From Catenaria anguillulae PL171 (Eukaryota > Blastocladiomycota > Blastocladiomycetes > Blastocladiales > Catenariaceae): 64,000 nucleotides of DNA. Shown piece after piece: positions 48,330-59,701 of this stretch. The stretch covers positions 551,489 to 615,488 of the forward strand of contig MCFL01000009.1 in the NCBI GenBank assembly GCA_002102555.1, given 5' to 3'. Position 1 is the stretch's first letter; each line of letters opens with the position of its first letter. The notes under the pieces were generated by a model. The model saw only the letters and a list, made by a program, of their open reading frames with translations. It did no database searches and had not been told where the DNA came from. Position numbers and translations under genes: made by a program.

Positions 48330-49362
48330 ATGCAATACGTTCAGTTGGCATCCTTTCGTGATGACAGCGACTCGGCAGTTCTCAGCCGAGAAGACAAGAT
48401 CAAGCTGGTAGCCTCTTTCTGAAGCGGGTCAAATTCATGCCACGAACTTGTCCGGACTTACAAAAACCGGTCATGCCAACAGATTACTGATGATTTAGTC
48501 ACTGTTCGTCGAGCCCGTGGACCAGGCGCTTATTCAACGACACCCAAGCCGGCTGAGGGAATGTCTTTTTCAAAGGTAGCCTTTGCCGTTGAGTTGCTAT
48601 TCTGTTCGACTGTTTCCCATTTCTCACACGTTCTGTTCTCAGTCTGAGCGCAGTATGTCTTCAGTATCCGACACATCGCCAGCACCAAACAAGTACAATA
48701 CGACCTTTTCGAGCACATCATCGTCGTCCCACGCATTCAAGCATCATTGTTGTTATCGACCGCGAGTGGCAATGATCTCGGCGGAGGAAGCAAAGTTTGC
48801 CCGCACAGCATCTCTTCCAGCGCCGAATTCGTACAGCCCAACGAACGATGTCCTGACAAGCGTTGGATCACCAAAGGCCCTATCGTTTTCCCGAAGCACA
48901 CGGTGGAAAGTCGAAGATTTCAGCAGCGCAAACGCTCGTAGTGGGCCCGAAACATACCTTCCTCATTTGCCGGCCAGGGAAGCCAGCCGAGCTCCCCTAT
49001 TTGACGGATACGCTTGTCGACCAAGCCAAAATGTTATCTCTGACGACAGCTCGTTTCCGTCACCTGCTCATTACAATCCTGGAGAGGCATTTCACGCCCT
49101 CACAGATAGAAGAGCGAGGCCAGTCATCTCCACCGCAGCACGGTTTGCGGACTTTAACAACAACCTGGGGCCTGGACCAGCAGCGGAGCTACTCAATGAC
49201 TTGCCGCGAGCTCGCATTCGCCACAAGGCGCGACCTTGTGTGCATATCCCGGCTAGAAGCAACAACAAGGCTTTTGCGCCTGAATGTACACCAATGTCAA
49301 TGATAAACCTAAGAGAGTCTGAGACTCGTCGCAATGTGCGTGAGCATTGCATTAAACTGTAA
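48330..49362 (+). CDS. Sperm-tail PG-rich-repeat (STPG/ODF3-like) protein
   Basis: Repeats of the SHIPPO/STPG type (Pro-Gly-Pro-x-x-Tyr followed by a SF-rich end) are clear: RGPGAYSTTPKPAEGMSFSK at 48,516-48,575, then after a 67-bp intron (48,576-48,642) SPAPNKYNTTF, APNSYSP ... ALSFSRSTRW, SGPETYLP, FPSPAHYNPG and NLGPGP, ending at 49,362. The firm exons are 48,499-48,575 and 48,643-49,362. An earlier exon probably starts at the ATG at 48,330 (MQYVQLASFRDDSDS), but its junction to 48,499 is out of phase, so a small exon is unplaced. These proteins associate with ciliary and cytoplasmic microtubules. Confidence 0.7.
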
Positions 49363-49409
49363 CGCGCTCCCATATACAAAATACACACAAACACATCGAG
49401 ATTCATCAA

Positions 49410-51227
49410 TTATGGTCCACCATTAACCATCGTTTCATGTTCCTGGATGGGTACAATTTGCATTTTACTGAATACCCTCGATTGTGGGCCGTGTCTGCCC
49501 TTGCTGGTTGTCACAGTTCGAAGACGCATGCTCTGTCGGGACGTCGCCCCAGTGATTGGGGGAAGAGAGTCAAGGCGTATGCTCTTGTCCCATCCCAAAA
49601 GAGTCGAGACTCTTTCCTTGACTCCATGCGGATCACTCAGTACGTGGCTCAGGAATCGATCTGTTTCTTTCGTCGAGGTGGCGAGATCGGTGACGACTTT
49701 TGACCTTGCCCGGTTAAGGGTCTCTGTCAATGACGCATATGCTTTTAACGCTGCACGGGATCGTGAAATTGAAGTTTCAATTGTTTCTTGATATGTGAGT
49801 CCTGGTTACAACAAAACGTCGGGAAGGTGAATTCACAATCGGTGTTGACTTGGCGCAGGGAGGAAAAAACTATTCGAACCTCCAATGTCACCTAGGGAAA
49901 CTGTACTCAACTTCAGTATGATTTTTGGGCCAATCTTTGGGGGCTCTCTCAAGGCTTTGAAGTATTCCTTGACCATTGGACTGATACTGTGAACGTCAAA
50001 TTGCTCCACCCTGGCAACAGGGGCGGGCCCAATCGGATGCGACTTGAGGCGATTAACAAGCCCGGTCGTATCACTTTGCCGCTCTAAAAGCGCGAAGAAA
50101 TGGGAGGGGCGAGCTGTCAGTCAAGGAAAAGGCAATGAAACGAGCATTGGGAGGTCAATGGTCATGACACATTACCAATAGTATGATCGTCCTGTGTTTG
50201 CAAAAGCTCTAGCGTTGGTCCAGACGAGCCGGCGCCCAACTTGATGGCCACACGGCGGTTTACCTTGATTTGCGATGTCCAAGGTTTCCAGTGAAGCAGA
50301 TATGGCTTACGGCCCGTTATCCAGATGAAGATGGTTTCAAGCAGTTGACGCTGGGAAAAATCCGGATGGCTGACAATGTCCGGAAAACAAGTGCTGAGCG
50401 AATGAAAAATTGATTCAGCCACAATATGCGGAAGTGTTCGAACAAACAGGTCTCGCTCGCGGTTGAGGACGACAAAGATCAGTGCCACAAACTGTTCGGT
50501 ACCAATGTGGTGAAGTGAGCATGTGATTCTTCATTCCCACATGGGACCAACGAGCTGCGAAAACATCGCGCACGTTTTGGGAAGCTTGTGAGAACAGGAG
50601 CTGTCGCTCGTTTGAAACAGGTGTTGGTCCCTATGGCGTTCACATCGACCGTGCCTAGTCGGTATTTGCAACTGACAGGCAGCTATTGCATGGTGAAATT
50701 GAAATCAAACATACCTGGCAACTATCAAAAGCAATTACCCATGCCAAAGCTGTCATCATTTTGTATGCCTGAGGCGTCTTGATATAGGAGCGAAAATGTT
50801 GCTTTGTCCGTAGCTATTCATCGGGAGCAACAGTGAACAACAGCTGCTCTGACATCCTTTACCTTGAGACGATTATCATGCATCCACCGTACGGGGAGAT
50901 AGTGCGACTCGAGAGCATTTCCGCCAGCAACGTGATGTTTAATCCCGCTGGAAGTGGCTTGTCTTTGCAAACGACATCGAGGGAACTTGGTTGAGGATAA
51001 CTGGAGAATCGCACATCTTGCTCATCCCAGATTGGTGCCGACGTAAGAAACGTTTCTTGGGCCTCAGCTTGCTGAATTGTAGAGGAGACTTGCGAGTCAG
51101 TTCTGTGCGTGTTTGCTTTGGATAACGAGCTCGCTTCCCAGTTTGATGCTGCTTTAAGGGATTGTTCTTGTGTATCCAATCGCAATTGGCGAGATAGCCG
51201 AGCAACTGATTCCTTCAAGGAGTCCAT
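49410..51227 (-). CDS. FAM227-like protein (cilium/sperm-associated family)
   Basis: Multi-exon. Firm exons: 51,227 to about 50,863; 50,491-50,176; 50,083-49,892; 49,801-49,410. The FAM227 core is visible: VAESIFHSLSTCFPDIVSHP, LLETIFIWITGRKP followed by HWKPW, and, across the next intron, FDVHSISPMVKEYF, the family's FDxxxxSPLIxxYL element. Introns at 50,175-50,084 and 49,891-49,802 keep phase. An exon near 50,800-50,695 (YIKTPQAYKMMTALAWVIAF, then GTATGT) is coding-like, but its 5' join to exon 1 is not resolved. FAM227 members are mostly found in ciliated lineages; molecular role unknown. Confidence 0.6.
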
Positions 51228-51751
51228 CGTGATTCATACGTTATTGGCATGTCTATGAAGGTATCGCTTCAGGACCAGCGTTGTAAATGCCGGTAAGGCT
51301 TTGACAATTGACAATGTTTAAAGGTCGGACAGCGTTTTCGATGCGAACACAACAACTCCGAACGCGTCATTTGATCAGTTCCGATCCACTTCTTCGACGC
51401 GTCTACATTAGCGTGCAACCTGGTAGCAAATGTGCAATCATTACATTTCCTTCATATACTAGACTTCCTGAATCTATCGCGCAACCGATAAACTCTCTGC
51501 ATTTGCACGACCATACTCACTGCAGCATCATCCAAGCGACAGTCTTATCGATTGCGGAATCGTCGCCAACCAGCTCTTCAAGCTTCAGGACGTCATTCTA
51601 CTCAAGTACTGCCCTCCCCCCCCCCCCCCCCCGATTCCCGCACACTAGACGCACCGTAGGCCTGAAAACATCAAGCCGGCATCTGATCGCGCCAGTCATC
51701 TCTCCGCTCTCGTCCTCATCCGTCCCGACGGCTTACTCTACTCAACCCATC
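51228..51751. other. Divergent spacer with possible 5' UTR intron of the RGS gene
   Basis: A C-tract of about 17 near 51,608-51,625 lies between a GTACTG donor-like site (51,605) and CACACTAG (about 51,649). This resembles other C-tract introns in this window and may be a small intron in the RGS leader. The reading frame is open upstream from 51,308, so a longer N-terminus is possible. Confidence 0.3.
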
Positions 51752-52243
51752 ATGACGTCCCCTGGTACCGGAGGCCTCACGCCCGTCAGCTCTGCTGTGT
51801 TTTCCAAGACGGTCGCCGAAAAGCGTCTCACTTTCCAAGCACTGTTGGCCAATGAGCTCGAAGCCCCCTACACGCTCGCTGCCTTCGAAGATTTCTTGCG
51901 CACTCGGGAGCACTCTGAGGAAAATCTCGAATTTCTCGAAGCCATCAAGACACTGCGTGGTGTAAAGGGGTCTGCCGACGCAAAGTCCATGGCGAACACC
52001 ATCGTCGAAACTTATCTGTTGCCCGGATCTCCGAAAGAAGTCAACTGTCCGAATCTCATCCGCAAAAAGGTCGTCGAGGATGTTCAAACGGGTGGCCAAT
52101 GTGATTCCGAGACGTTTGCACCCGTGGAGGCTAAGATTTTGGAATTGATGCGCCTCAGCTCCTTCCCACACTTTGTCCGCTTCGTCGAGGGTAAGCAAAT
52201 GTCCCCAAGCGACGCTCGGCCAACATCTCAAGGAGCTCAATAA
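51752..52243 (+). CDS. Small RGS-domain protein
   Basis: 164 residues from the ATG at 51,752 (MTSPGTGGLTPVSS). An RGS fold is visible: FQALLANELEAPYTLAAFED, then FLRTREHSEENLEFLEAI, TIVETYLLPGSPKEVNCP, and a last helix, FAPVEAKILELMRLSSFPHF. RGS domains speed GTP hydrolysis on G-alpha subunits; with no other domain this is a minimal RGS. It could act upstream of the MAPK pathway whose kinase is encoded at 23.8 kb, but that is inference. Confidence 0.85.
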   Translation: MTSPGTGGLTPVSSAVFSKTVAEKRLTFQALLANELEAPYTLAAFEDFLRTREHSEENLEFLEAIKTLRGVKGSADAKSMANTIVETYLLPGSPKEVNCPNLIRKKVVEDVQTGGQCDSETFAPVEAKILELMRLSSFPHFVRFVEGKQMSPSDARPTSQGAQ

Positions 52244-52401
52244 ACCTGTCAACCCTTTTACGGTGGCTCGCACATTGCTGTCTCTTGGTTCGCGCCTGTG
52301 ACCCATCCGGACTTTCTGGTAACACTTCCATTCGTCCTGTCGCTCGGTTCTTGGCGCTCTCATCTGCGTCTTTGTTCCGTCTTCTCGTTCTCTTTCTCTC
52401 T

Positions 52402-52438
<37 letters not shown>

Positions 52439-52765
52439 CTTTAGTCCATTCAATACTTGAGCACGCTTTGGAGTGGCCCTGTTGGCAAGAATGTTTTGAT
52501 TGTCATCCATCGTGCCCCGACTTACCTCTGTTGAACCTTAGCTTGTCATGTTTCTTCCTTGACCCTGTTTCCTTTGCGTTCATCGCCTCCAAATCATGTT
52601 TTATTGCTCACTACATGTCCATTACCGCTCTGCTACACTTTAAACGATACAAGTTGACCAAGACGATAAGGTGGTTCCTTGCCATTCCCGTGTAAACACA
52701 CAGGAACAAAAGCAACAACAACAACAACAACAAAGAAAGCCCACGGCAAGCAACATCGTGAGGAG
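52244..52765. repeat. Convergent 3' region with T34 tract
   Basis: A CT-repeat runs into 34 T residues at 52,405-52,438, between the RGS stop and the NRDE2 stop. No gene. A CAA-rich stretch lies near 52,700-52,730. Confidence 0.5.
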
Positions 52766-55614
52766 TCAAGACACAAACACAAGGTGCCGGCGCTGCAATG
52801 CCGCGATCACAGTCTTCAACTCATTTGCGCTCAACAGTGGCCGCACAAGCGCAAGTATCCGCAGCGACAAATCCACGCTCAGCGGGCAAGCCTGCAAGGC
52901 GCGAAAGCACACCGTTCGAAAGATGCGAGAGTTTGCTTTTGTCGGCTGCGCTTGGAAAATGCCGAGTTCGACGCTCACATACACGTCCCAAACTGCCGGA
53001 CAAAGGCGCCATGGTCCTTCAACGGCCGATTCCATGACAGTCCGACACCCGGCGACATCTAAACCGCCTGGCCGGGTGAAGTGGTACTTGAGCAACGCAA
53101 GAGATGGAATCGGACTGGTCGTGTGAACTCGCCGGGTCGCATCCGACATTCGACTTCGAAACCGTGCCCCCTTTTCGAGATAGGCTGCCATGTCCCATGT
53201 CAATCGGCAATGCGGGAGGTGCAAGGTGGCGGATAGGACCTGTTGACGCAGAGCAGGAGGCTGAAACATGGTCCACACAAAGGAGGACATGGTTGCCAGA
53301 CGTGCGCACTCGAACGAAAAGACAGATACAGAATCAAGCGAGAGGTCATCTCGTGCCACGTTGAGTTGGCCCAAAATCAAATCTACTGACGGAACTGACC
53401 CACGAATGAGAGCGAGCGTCGCCGTATAAATCAAAGGGAGAAGATGAAGTGACACCTCAAAAAAACCATCATGATCGATTGACAAACGCCGCCAAGTAGG
53501 AAGTGACTCGTTCACAAGATCTGAACATGAGAATTGACACAAAGAGTCAGCTGACACGCCCAACAGGCAATTGATATGGGCGGAAGCAGAGAACAACACA
53601 CAATCGAGGGAGAAATGATGATCAAGACTCGAAGCGACCTGTTCACATGATGAAATGTCACCCGAATGCAGGAAAAGCTCAATCAAGGACACGCCCAATG
53701 CGAGCAAGGAACTGTGGTGTGGCTCTTCCTTCTTCATTTCTTGCTCAAACAAGGAAAAAATATCTGGCCGCGAAGATCTGGCCAGGACGGTAAAGAGGGA
53801 CACGAGAGGATCCAACGCTGAGTCTGCGGCGCCGATTCCGACGAGACACGCGGCGAGAATATGGGGCATAATGGTGGACATGATGGGGTCCTTGGAAATG
53901 AAACAAAGTGCATGTGCCTGCCATGCATGCAATCGTTCGCCTCGAAAGCGAGGTGACGCCGCATTGTACCACCGTAGAGCTTGGAAATCAAGTTGCACGA
54001 CGTCCTCTTCTGAAACCGTTCCGCCCGCGGTGGCCATGCGAGGAAGCGTGAATGGATGGCAAAGGAATGAGTCACCAAAATGGCGAGTTTGGCAATCAAA
54101 ATCGGCGAGGTGGAGGACAGACAAAAGAAACTGGCCAAGCCCATCACGATCTCGTGGCTCGAGTGGAAACATGTGTGGGGCAATGTCGGAAAAAAGTACG
54201 CAAGCCCATGGATCGAGGACGCTAGCCGAACAAGGAACGGGTGATGAGTCGGCCAGATTCCATTCTTCGCAATGGGTCCGCTCGGGATCATTGCGCAACT
54301 TGTCAATGGCCGGCGTCCTGCGCGGCAATGGCATCATCAAGGGCTTGAACGATGTCAGCTCCCATTCGTCCCACCAATGGGCAAATGCATCGAGCCGCCC
54401 AAACCAGTCCGTGTCGACACCGTCATACTGGTTCCACCTGGCGACCAACTGCAACTGCGACCATACCAGCGCTTTGGCTCGCCCAGGGTAACCGGCCACT
54501 TGCAGCGTATGAGCGGTGAGAACGAAAAGGTGGATACGATCAGCTGTTGGCATCTGACGCTTCAGAATTGTCTGGTTGATCTCGGTATGCAGAAGTAGCA
54601 GCTGATCCAGGTCCATAATCGTTCGAGCGCAAGACAAGAACGAAAAGAGAAGCTGGGAAGAGGATGGGAAGTAACGGATGGCATCTTGATAGCGTGACAT
54701 GAGCTCTTGCGAGGGCCATAATGGCGAGCCAAACTCCAGTAACATTTGAAGAAGATCTGGCGACTGCGGGTTCGCCTGGCATGCTCGCTCGAGAATAGCT
54801 ACTTGACGGGAGCGAATTTCATGCGGAGTTCCAGTGCACAACCGCGGCTGTTCGCGGACAAACTCCATCCACACACCAAGATTGGTCGAATCAAGTCGAA
54901 GTCGAGCGTTGTATTCTGCAGCGGTGGGTGGAGCCTTGGTTGTCACCGAAGGACGGGAAATGTGTAACCGTTCCGGTGAACTAGCTACGGCTCCATGCGT
55001 GAAGAAACGGAGACGTCGGGCAGGCGAAATTTCCATCGACAGAGTTCTCGAGCGCCCCATTCCTACCTGAACACCAGACGGCGCACCGAGTACGCCATCT
55101 GACAACCAACAATGTCAATCCGGTGATACTGAATGAGCTGCGCGAAGCGGCTTCGGAACGAACGCACATATGGTCCGCTCAATGTGTCCTTTGTGGTTCC
55201 GAATTGACCGTGTCGAAGTGGGCTTTTTGTCGATGGTGAAGAGGTTTTGATCTCTTTCACTGGTCTTGTGGTCACGAGAAAGCACACGTCAATTGGAGCA
55301 TCAAGAAATACTGGTTGTGAGGAAGTTGAAATGTACGAACTGGTCGGGAGGCAGTTGGGCTGTTTCCTTGAAAAGATTCATCGGAAGAAGGGTGGTGAGT
55401 GCATGGCTCGAAGGTAGAAAGGCGGAGGCGGAGGCGGAAGCGGCTGTGCATTGCCGTGGCGACGCTGTTGCGGGTCTACAGACTCTGGAACCGGGCCAAG
55501 CAAGGACGCCAACCGACTGTGATTGGTTCTGTTGGCAGGAAGGCGCTCTTCGCGAGGCGACCATTCGTTGTCCTTGCTGCGGGCTTTGAAAGAGAAGTGT
55601 GGAAAGTCGGCCAT
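52766..55614 (-). CDS. NRDE2: NRDE2-like protein (nuclear RNA surveillance/RNAi)
   Basis: Three exons: 55,614-55,480, 55,359-55,067 and 54,980-52,766; 880 residues, all phases consistent. The N-terminus MADFPHFSFKARS fits the FP-x-F opening of NRDE2. The core begins TAAEYNARLRLDSTNLGVWM ... RQVAILERACQANPQSPDLL, i.e. HAT-like helical repeats of the NRDE-2 domain. The intervening segment (TLSGPYVRSFRSRFAQL) corresponds to the family's linker. NRDE2 binds the MTR4/SKIV2L2 helicase to restrain the nuclear exosome, and in worms and fission yeast supports nuclear RNAi. Introns of 120 bp (pyrimidine-rich) and 86 bp. The first intron is inferred from frame and phase only. Confidence 0.8.
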
Positions 55615-56230
55615 GTCGCTGGATGGATGTTCATATCAATTCACGTGCTAGTGCCTTTCTTCATTGCAGGTATCGTCCTCGCACATATACATGCTGTCGC
55701 CGTTAATATTCACTCTCTTGCCCTTGTGAGACCAGTGCTGAGTCGATTGATCTGTGTGCTGTGGTGTGTGCTGATCCCGGTGCAAGTCTCTGTCTCTGAT
55801 CGGCCTGTGCTGTTTGTCCTTTTCGCTCGTTTTTCTGCACAGCCACACAGCGCTCAGCTTTCGAAGTGCATGATGGCTCGAGCTGTGAGCGCTCATTCTG
55901 TTGGTGGTTATGCACTATGCAGGTTTCCATCCAGTGCTGGAGCGAATCTGACCGCAGCGCATACACCCATAGAGATGGCAAGAGCAAGTAGGATGGCGTG
56001 CAAGCAATTGGGAATTGGGGGCACAAGGCCATTATTTGATTGGGGAAAATGGGATGGGGAATGGGAAGAGAGGAAAGGGAAGACAGCGAAAGAGGGAATG
56101 TGGGATGGGAAATAGGAGAGGTCAACATGAGAGGAGTGAGGGAAAAGATTGATCAAGAGAAAGTAGACAAAACGACAAAACACATCCCATGAATAAAAGC
56201 GAATATAACACTCTCAGCAATCGATTCAGC
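55615..56230. other. Spacer between NRDE2 and the retroelement region
   Basis: No gene recognised. A 238-codon plus-strand frame (55,399-56,115) overlaps NRDE2 exon 1 and lacks any domain. Confidence 0.35.
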
Positions 56231-57488
56231 ATCCCAAAACAAGCCCAAGTCGTTTGCTGCCCCGCTGCCTGCCATGTCCGACACGATGGTTGTGGATGCC
56301 GCGGCATAGCCGATCACAGCTTGGGTGAGGCCCAAAACCCGTTTTGTCCACCAGGAACCTGCCCTGTCCTACCTACAACGCACCTACAAGGTTACCGGCA
56401 TCGTCAACGAGCGCTCGCTGTCCGGATTTCGTTTCTGCAAGGTTGCATTCACAAGCCAAGAAGATCTGGCCTCGGCCACCAGCAAGTCGCCAACGTATAT
56501 CCGCGGCAAATTCTTGCACGTCCTTGATGATTTGCACGTTTGGCTCCATAAGCGCAGCGCCGTCGACAAGAACGCAGTGTGTTCGTGCCAAAAACGCGTC
56601 TGTTGGATTGTGTTGGGTCTGCCACGATCTGTTACTCCCTTCAACTCCAACTGAGATAACATAGCTGGATTTTTTAATGGAGTTCCAGACTCATACGGAT
56701 ATGCAACCTGCTGCTTTTCAATCGAAGATGTCTACACCTCACCGTCGAAGGGCTTCGACGTCACCCGTTGGTGCACCGTCACTAACAACTCGCCATTGTC
56801 ACATCACTGAACCTAACCCACCAACCTCGTCTCTTCGTTTGCATGCAGCAGCAACAGCACAGTCCAACTAACAACAGTCCGCTCTGGCTGAGCCGTCGAA
56901 GACAGAAGCACAAGCTGATGCACAAGAGATCGAAGAGCAAGAGAGCCAACTCTGCGAAGAACGAAACCAAAGGATCTATGATGATGAGCACTACATGGCA
57001 ACAGTCTTTTGACCGCTCATTTCCAATTCGCTGGAAACAGAAACACCCAGACACACGCAGTGTCTGCAGCAACCGGCTGCAATGGCCACCAAATAGCAGC
57101 ACCTGGCACGGATCCTTCTGATGATGACAAATCGCTCACTCAAAAATCGCCACCCTTCAACTCCAAGTACTCCTCACAATGCCCGCCAACCTGGCACTTT
57201 AATGGCCGCTCCGCACGAGTTCATACCGACACCTTTATCATTCAACCCAAGTGTGTCAGCACACGTTGCATCCACACTGCCCACTCCAACTGCGTCAGCA
57301 CACACACTGCATCTCCACCATCTCCATCTGCATTGATGCCCACTCTTTGCCGATCTGGTCGCATTCTACATCTACAGCGCAACAATCAAAATGGCCACAA
57401 AGAAAGTCAGCCGCCAAGCGCCCAGCCAGCAGAGAATCCAATTCCTTTGCATCTGTACTTCATGCTGCTCCAAAATTCCGGCACCTGA
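56231..57488 (+). pseudogene. Decayed retroelement gag/ORF1-like frame
   Basis: A coding-like frame reads SFAAPLPAMSDTMVVDAAA, a TAG near 56,307, then TRFVHQEPALSYLQRTYKV ... SGFRFCKVAFTSQEDLASA ... PTYIRGKFLHVLDD. This could be a degenerate RRM-like fold as in LINE ORF1 proteins. Further charged and Pro/Ser/Thr-rich stretches continue in changing frames to about 57,488. Position next to LINE copies supports a retroelement origin. The family is not certain. Confidence 0.4.
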
Positions 57489-57558
57489 AATTTTTCCTGT
57501 CACCCTTGTGTCACTGGCCAACATGGGGAAAATGTCTGCACCATGAGTGTCCCAAGTG

Positions 57559-58600
57559 TTTTTTTTTTTTTTTTTTTTTTTTTTTACATCACTACCACAT
57601 GTATTGAAGCTGAAAAACCAACACAATAGCCCTGAAATAAGGTACAAGAGCCGGAAGGTCACAGATCCAAAACACTCAATAAACGACAAAAGCAAGCAGG
57701 GAAAATGGCAAGCAGTTGGTGGTAGGGCACTTGCCATGGGGTGAAAAAGAGGGTGAGGAGGAGAGGGAAAAGAGGAGGTAAACAGAAAGGGAGTAACAAA
57801 ATCAAAAAGTTAACAATCAACCATATCATGGGTGCGCAGTTTCAACGACACGCAAAAGAAAATCAGGTTCGAAAACAGATGATGGAGAACAGGGTAAGTT
57901 CAACAAGAGACATGGAGGGATGGAAGAGAAATTACGCCACAAGCGCAGAGATAGCCGTAGGGGACGGCGAGGGGACAAAATAGAGTGTGTACCTGGCTGT
58001 ACTCTAACACGAGTAGCAAAGCGTTGCTCTGCGTGGCCAAATCCGAATCGGGGGGTCGAGAGCCCTGGGAATGTGCCGTGGAATCGCCACTCATCAAAGG
58101 AAACTGGCACTTGCGAGGTGTCAGGGAGCCAGCAAGTGGTGGACAGCCAACACGGCACTCGTGGATGTAGTGCGCGGCAATGAGTGCGGATCCATGAGCA
58201 ACTGCCGGGTCCCTGAGGTGCGTCCCTCTTGGCAATGGGCACACTGGCAAGGCTGATGAGTTGACCGTTCCTCTGGTGCGCGCCGCTCAATTGGTCCAAC
58301 AAGCCTGCAACGTTCCTTCCACAATACAGTCCGGATGGTCGTGGAGGCAATGGCAACAATCTGCGCTAGAGCGGGTGCAAGTTGGGGGAACTGCTGTCGC
58401 AAGTGAACGTCAACCACGCACGCTGCCGTCGCTCGGATCTTGGGCAAGCTCATGAGCCGCTCAACCAGTGTTCTTGCAGACACACAGTGCGCTGTCATCT
58501 TACGGCGCCACAGCAGCTCCAACACTTGATCATGCACGTCTAGCCAGCATGTCCAGAGAAAGTCGGCAAGCGCTGGGTGTTGGGGTTGTGTAGGAGAGTG
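57559..58600 (-). mobile_element. 5'-truncated non-LTR retrotransposon (LINE), copy 1
   Basis: A T27 run at 57,559-57,585 is the poly(A) tail of a minus-strand element. Reading the minus strand from about 58,600, the frame text HPALADFLWTCWLDVHDQVL ... IRATAACVVDVHLRQQFPQL is closely related to the C-terminal ORF2 region of the copies at 59.7 and 62.6 kb, with stops and frame changes near its end. Only the last ~200 codons and the 3' UTR are present, as expected from incomplete reverse transcription. No target-site duplication could be found. Confidence 0.7.
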
Positions 58601-58949
58601 TATGTGTATGCCGTTCATGTGTGTGCATGAGTTATTGAGTTGTTGTGTGTTTGTGTTTGTGATCCGTGACCCAGCAGTTGGGCACGAACCCATGGTTAGC
58701 TCTGGAGATAATTCTGGGTCGTTTAGTATATACTACCTGTGCTTGATGACCTTCTAGTCTTACCTATGCAAGCACGCCAACATTTTTTTCATCAAGTTCT
58801 GCCAACAGAATTTCCCAGCACACAACAACCTGGCCGTCGTCGCTTAGCCCCATCCATCGTCGCTTAGCTCCACTCATTGCTGACTCATTCCATCGGCCAC
58901 AAATCAAACCACACTTTCGTCTCACTCAACGCTGCACTTTCAAACAACA
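58601..58949. other. Spacer; GT-rich repeat and box-B-like sequence
   Basis: TG-rich simple sequence at 58,600-58,665 is followed on the minus strand by GGGTTCGTGCCC (about 58,680-58,691), which resembles a tRNA-type box B but lacks a clear box A. Pyrimidine-rich leader-like sequence precedes the ATG at 58,950. Confidence 0.3.
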
Positions 58950-59687
58950 ATGGCCAACTTGACGGATCAGCAAATTGACAATATCGGTGCCCTCAAGCCC
59001 CACGCCATCCTTGAATGGTTGCAATCGGTGGGCGACACTGCCAGCGAGCGCTTCTTCGAGCGCCAAGCCATCAAACTCACCAACACCAAACTGGTGACGC
59101 CCAACTCAACAGTCCTGCTGCCGGCCAAGCAGTACTATGCCAGGCAGCAACAGCAACTAGAGGAGCAGCAAGACCAACTTGAGCGCGACTACAAGGTGGA
59201 CCCCACGATCGATGTGGACACCTGCATCAAACCCTTGGAGCGGGGCGTCTCGCGCTACCAGAAGTACCTCGACAAGCTCGCTCCGATCCTTGAGCAGCTC
59301 GTCGCCAAAGGCAAAGACCGCGACCCATTCGCTGCACCGCCTAACAAGGATGCCGACAAAGAAGCAACCAACAACCCGCTGGTGTACATTCCAGCTGGTC
59401 AATCGATTCCCTCGGCGCTCGCCCGCATGACCTTTGAGCGAGCTGAGACGGTCGCCGAGTTGGTGGCACAATTGTGTTTGCGGGCGGGTAACCACCAAGA
59501 CATGATGGTGGCCAACCTCAAGCGCAGCATTTGGTATTTCTCCGAGCGCGCCCGCGCTGACACTTCACATTTCCCGAACAATTTGGACAAGGGCGAGTTG
59601 TTCCGCCGCCCGTTGGACACTCTCGACTGGCCCAAGCGCCATGCGCAACGGATGGCGTTCCAGGATGTGTTGCTGGTGGAGGGCAAA

Positions 59688-59701
59688 ACGGTCGCTGACT
59701 A
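59688..59701 (+). repeat. Target-site duplication, left copy (LINE insertion)
   Basis: ACGGTCGCTGACTA, identical to 60,820-60,833. It directly abuts the T14 run that is the inserted element's poly(A) tail on the minus strand. Confidence 0.95.

Noticed and set aside
55399-56115. 238-codon plus-strand frame with Arg-rich start and hydrophobic middle
   Set aside because: Its first part is antisense to NRDE2 exon 1 and intron 1; the remainder has no recognisable pattern.
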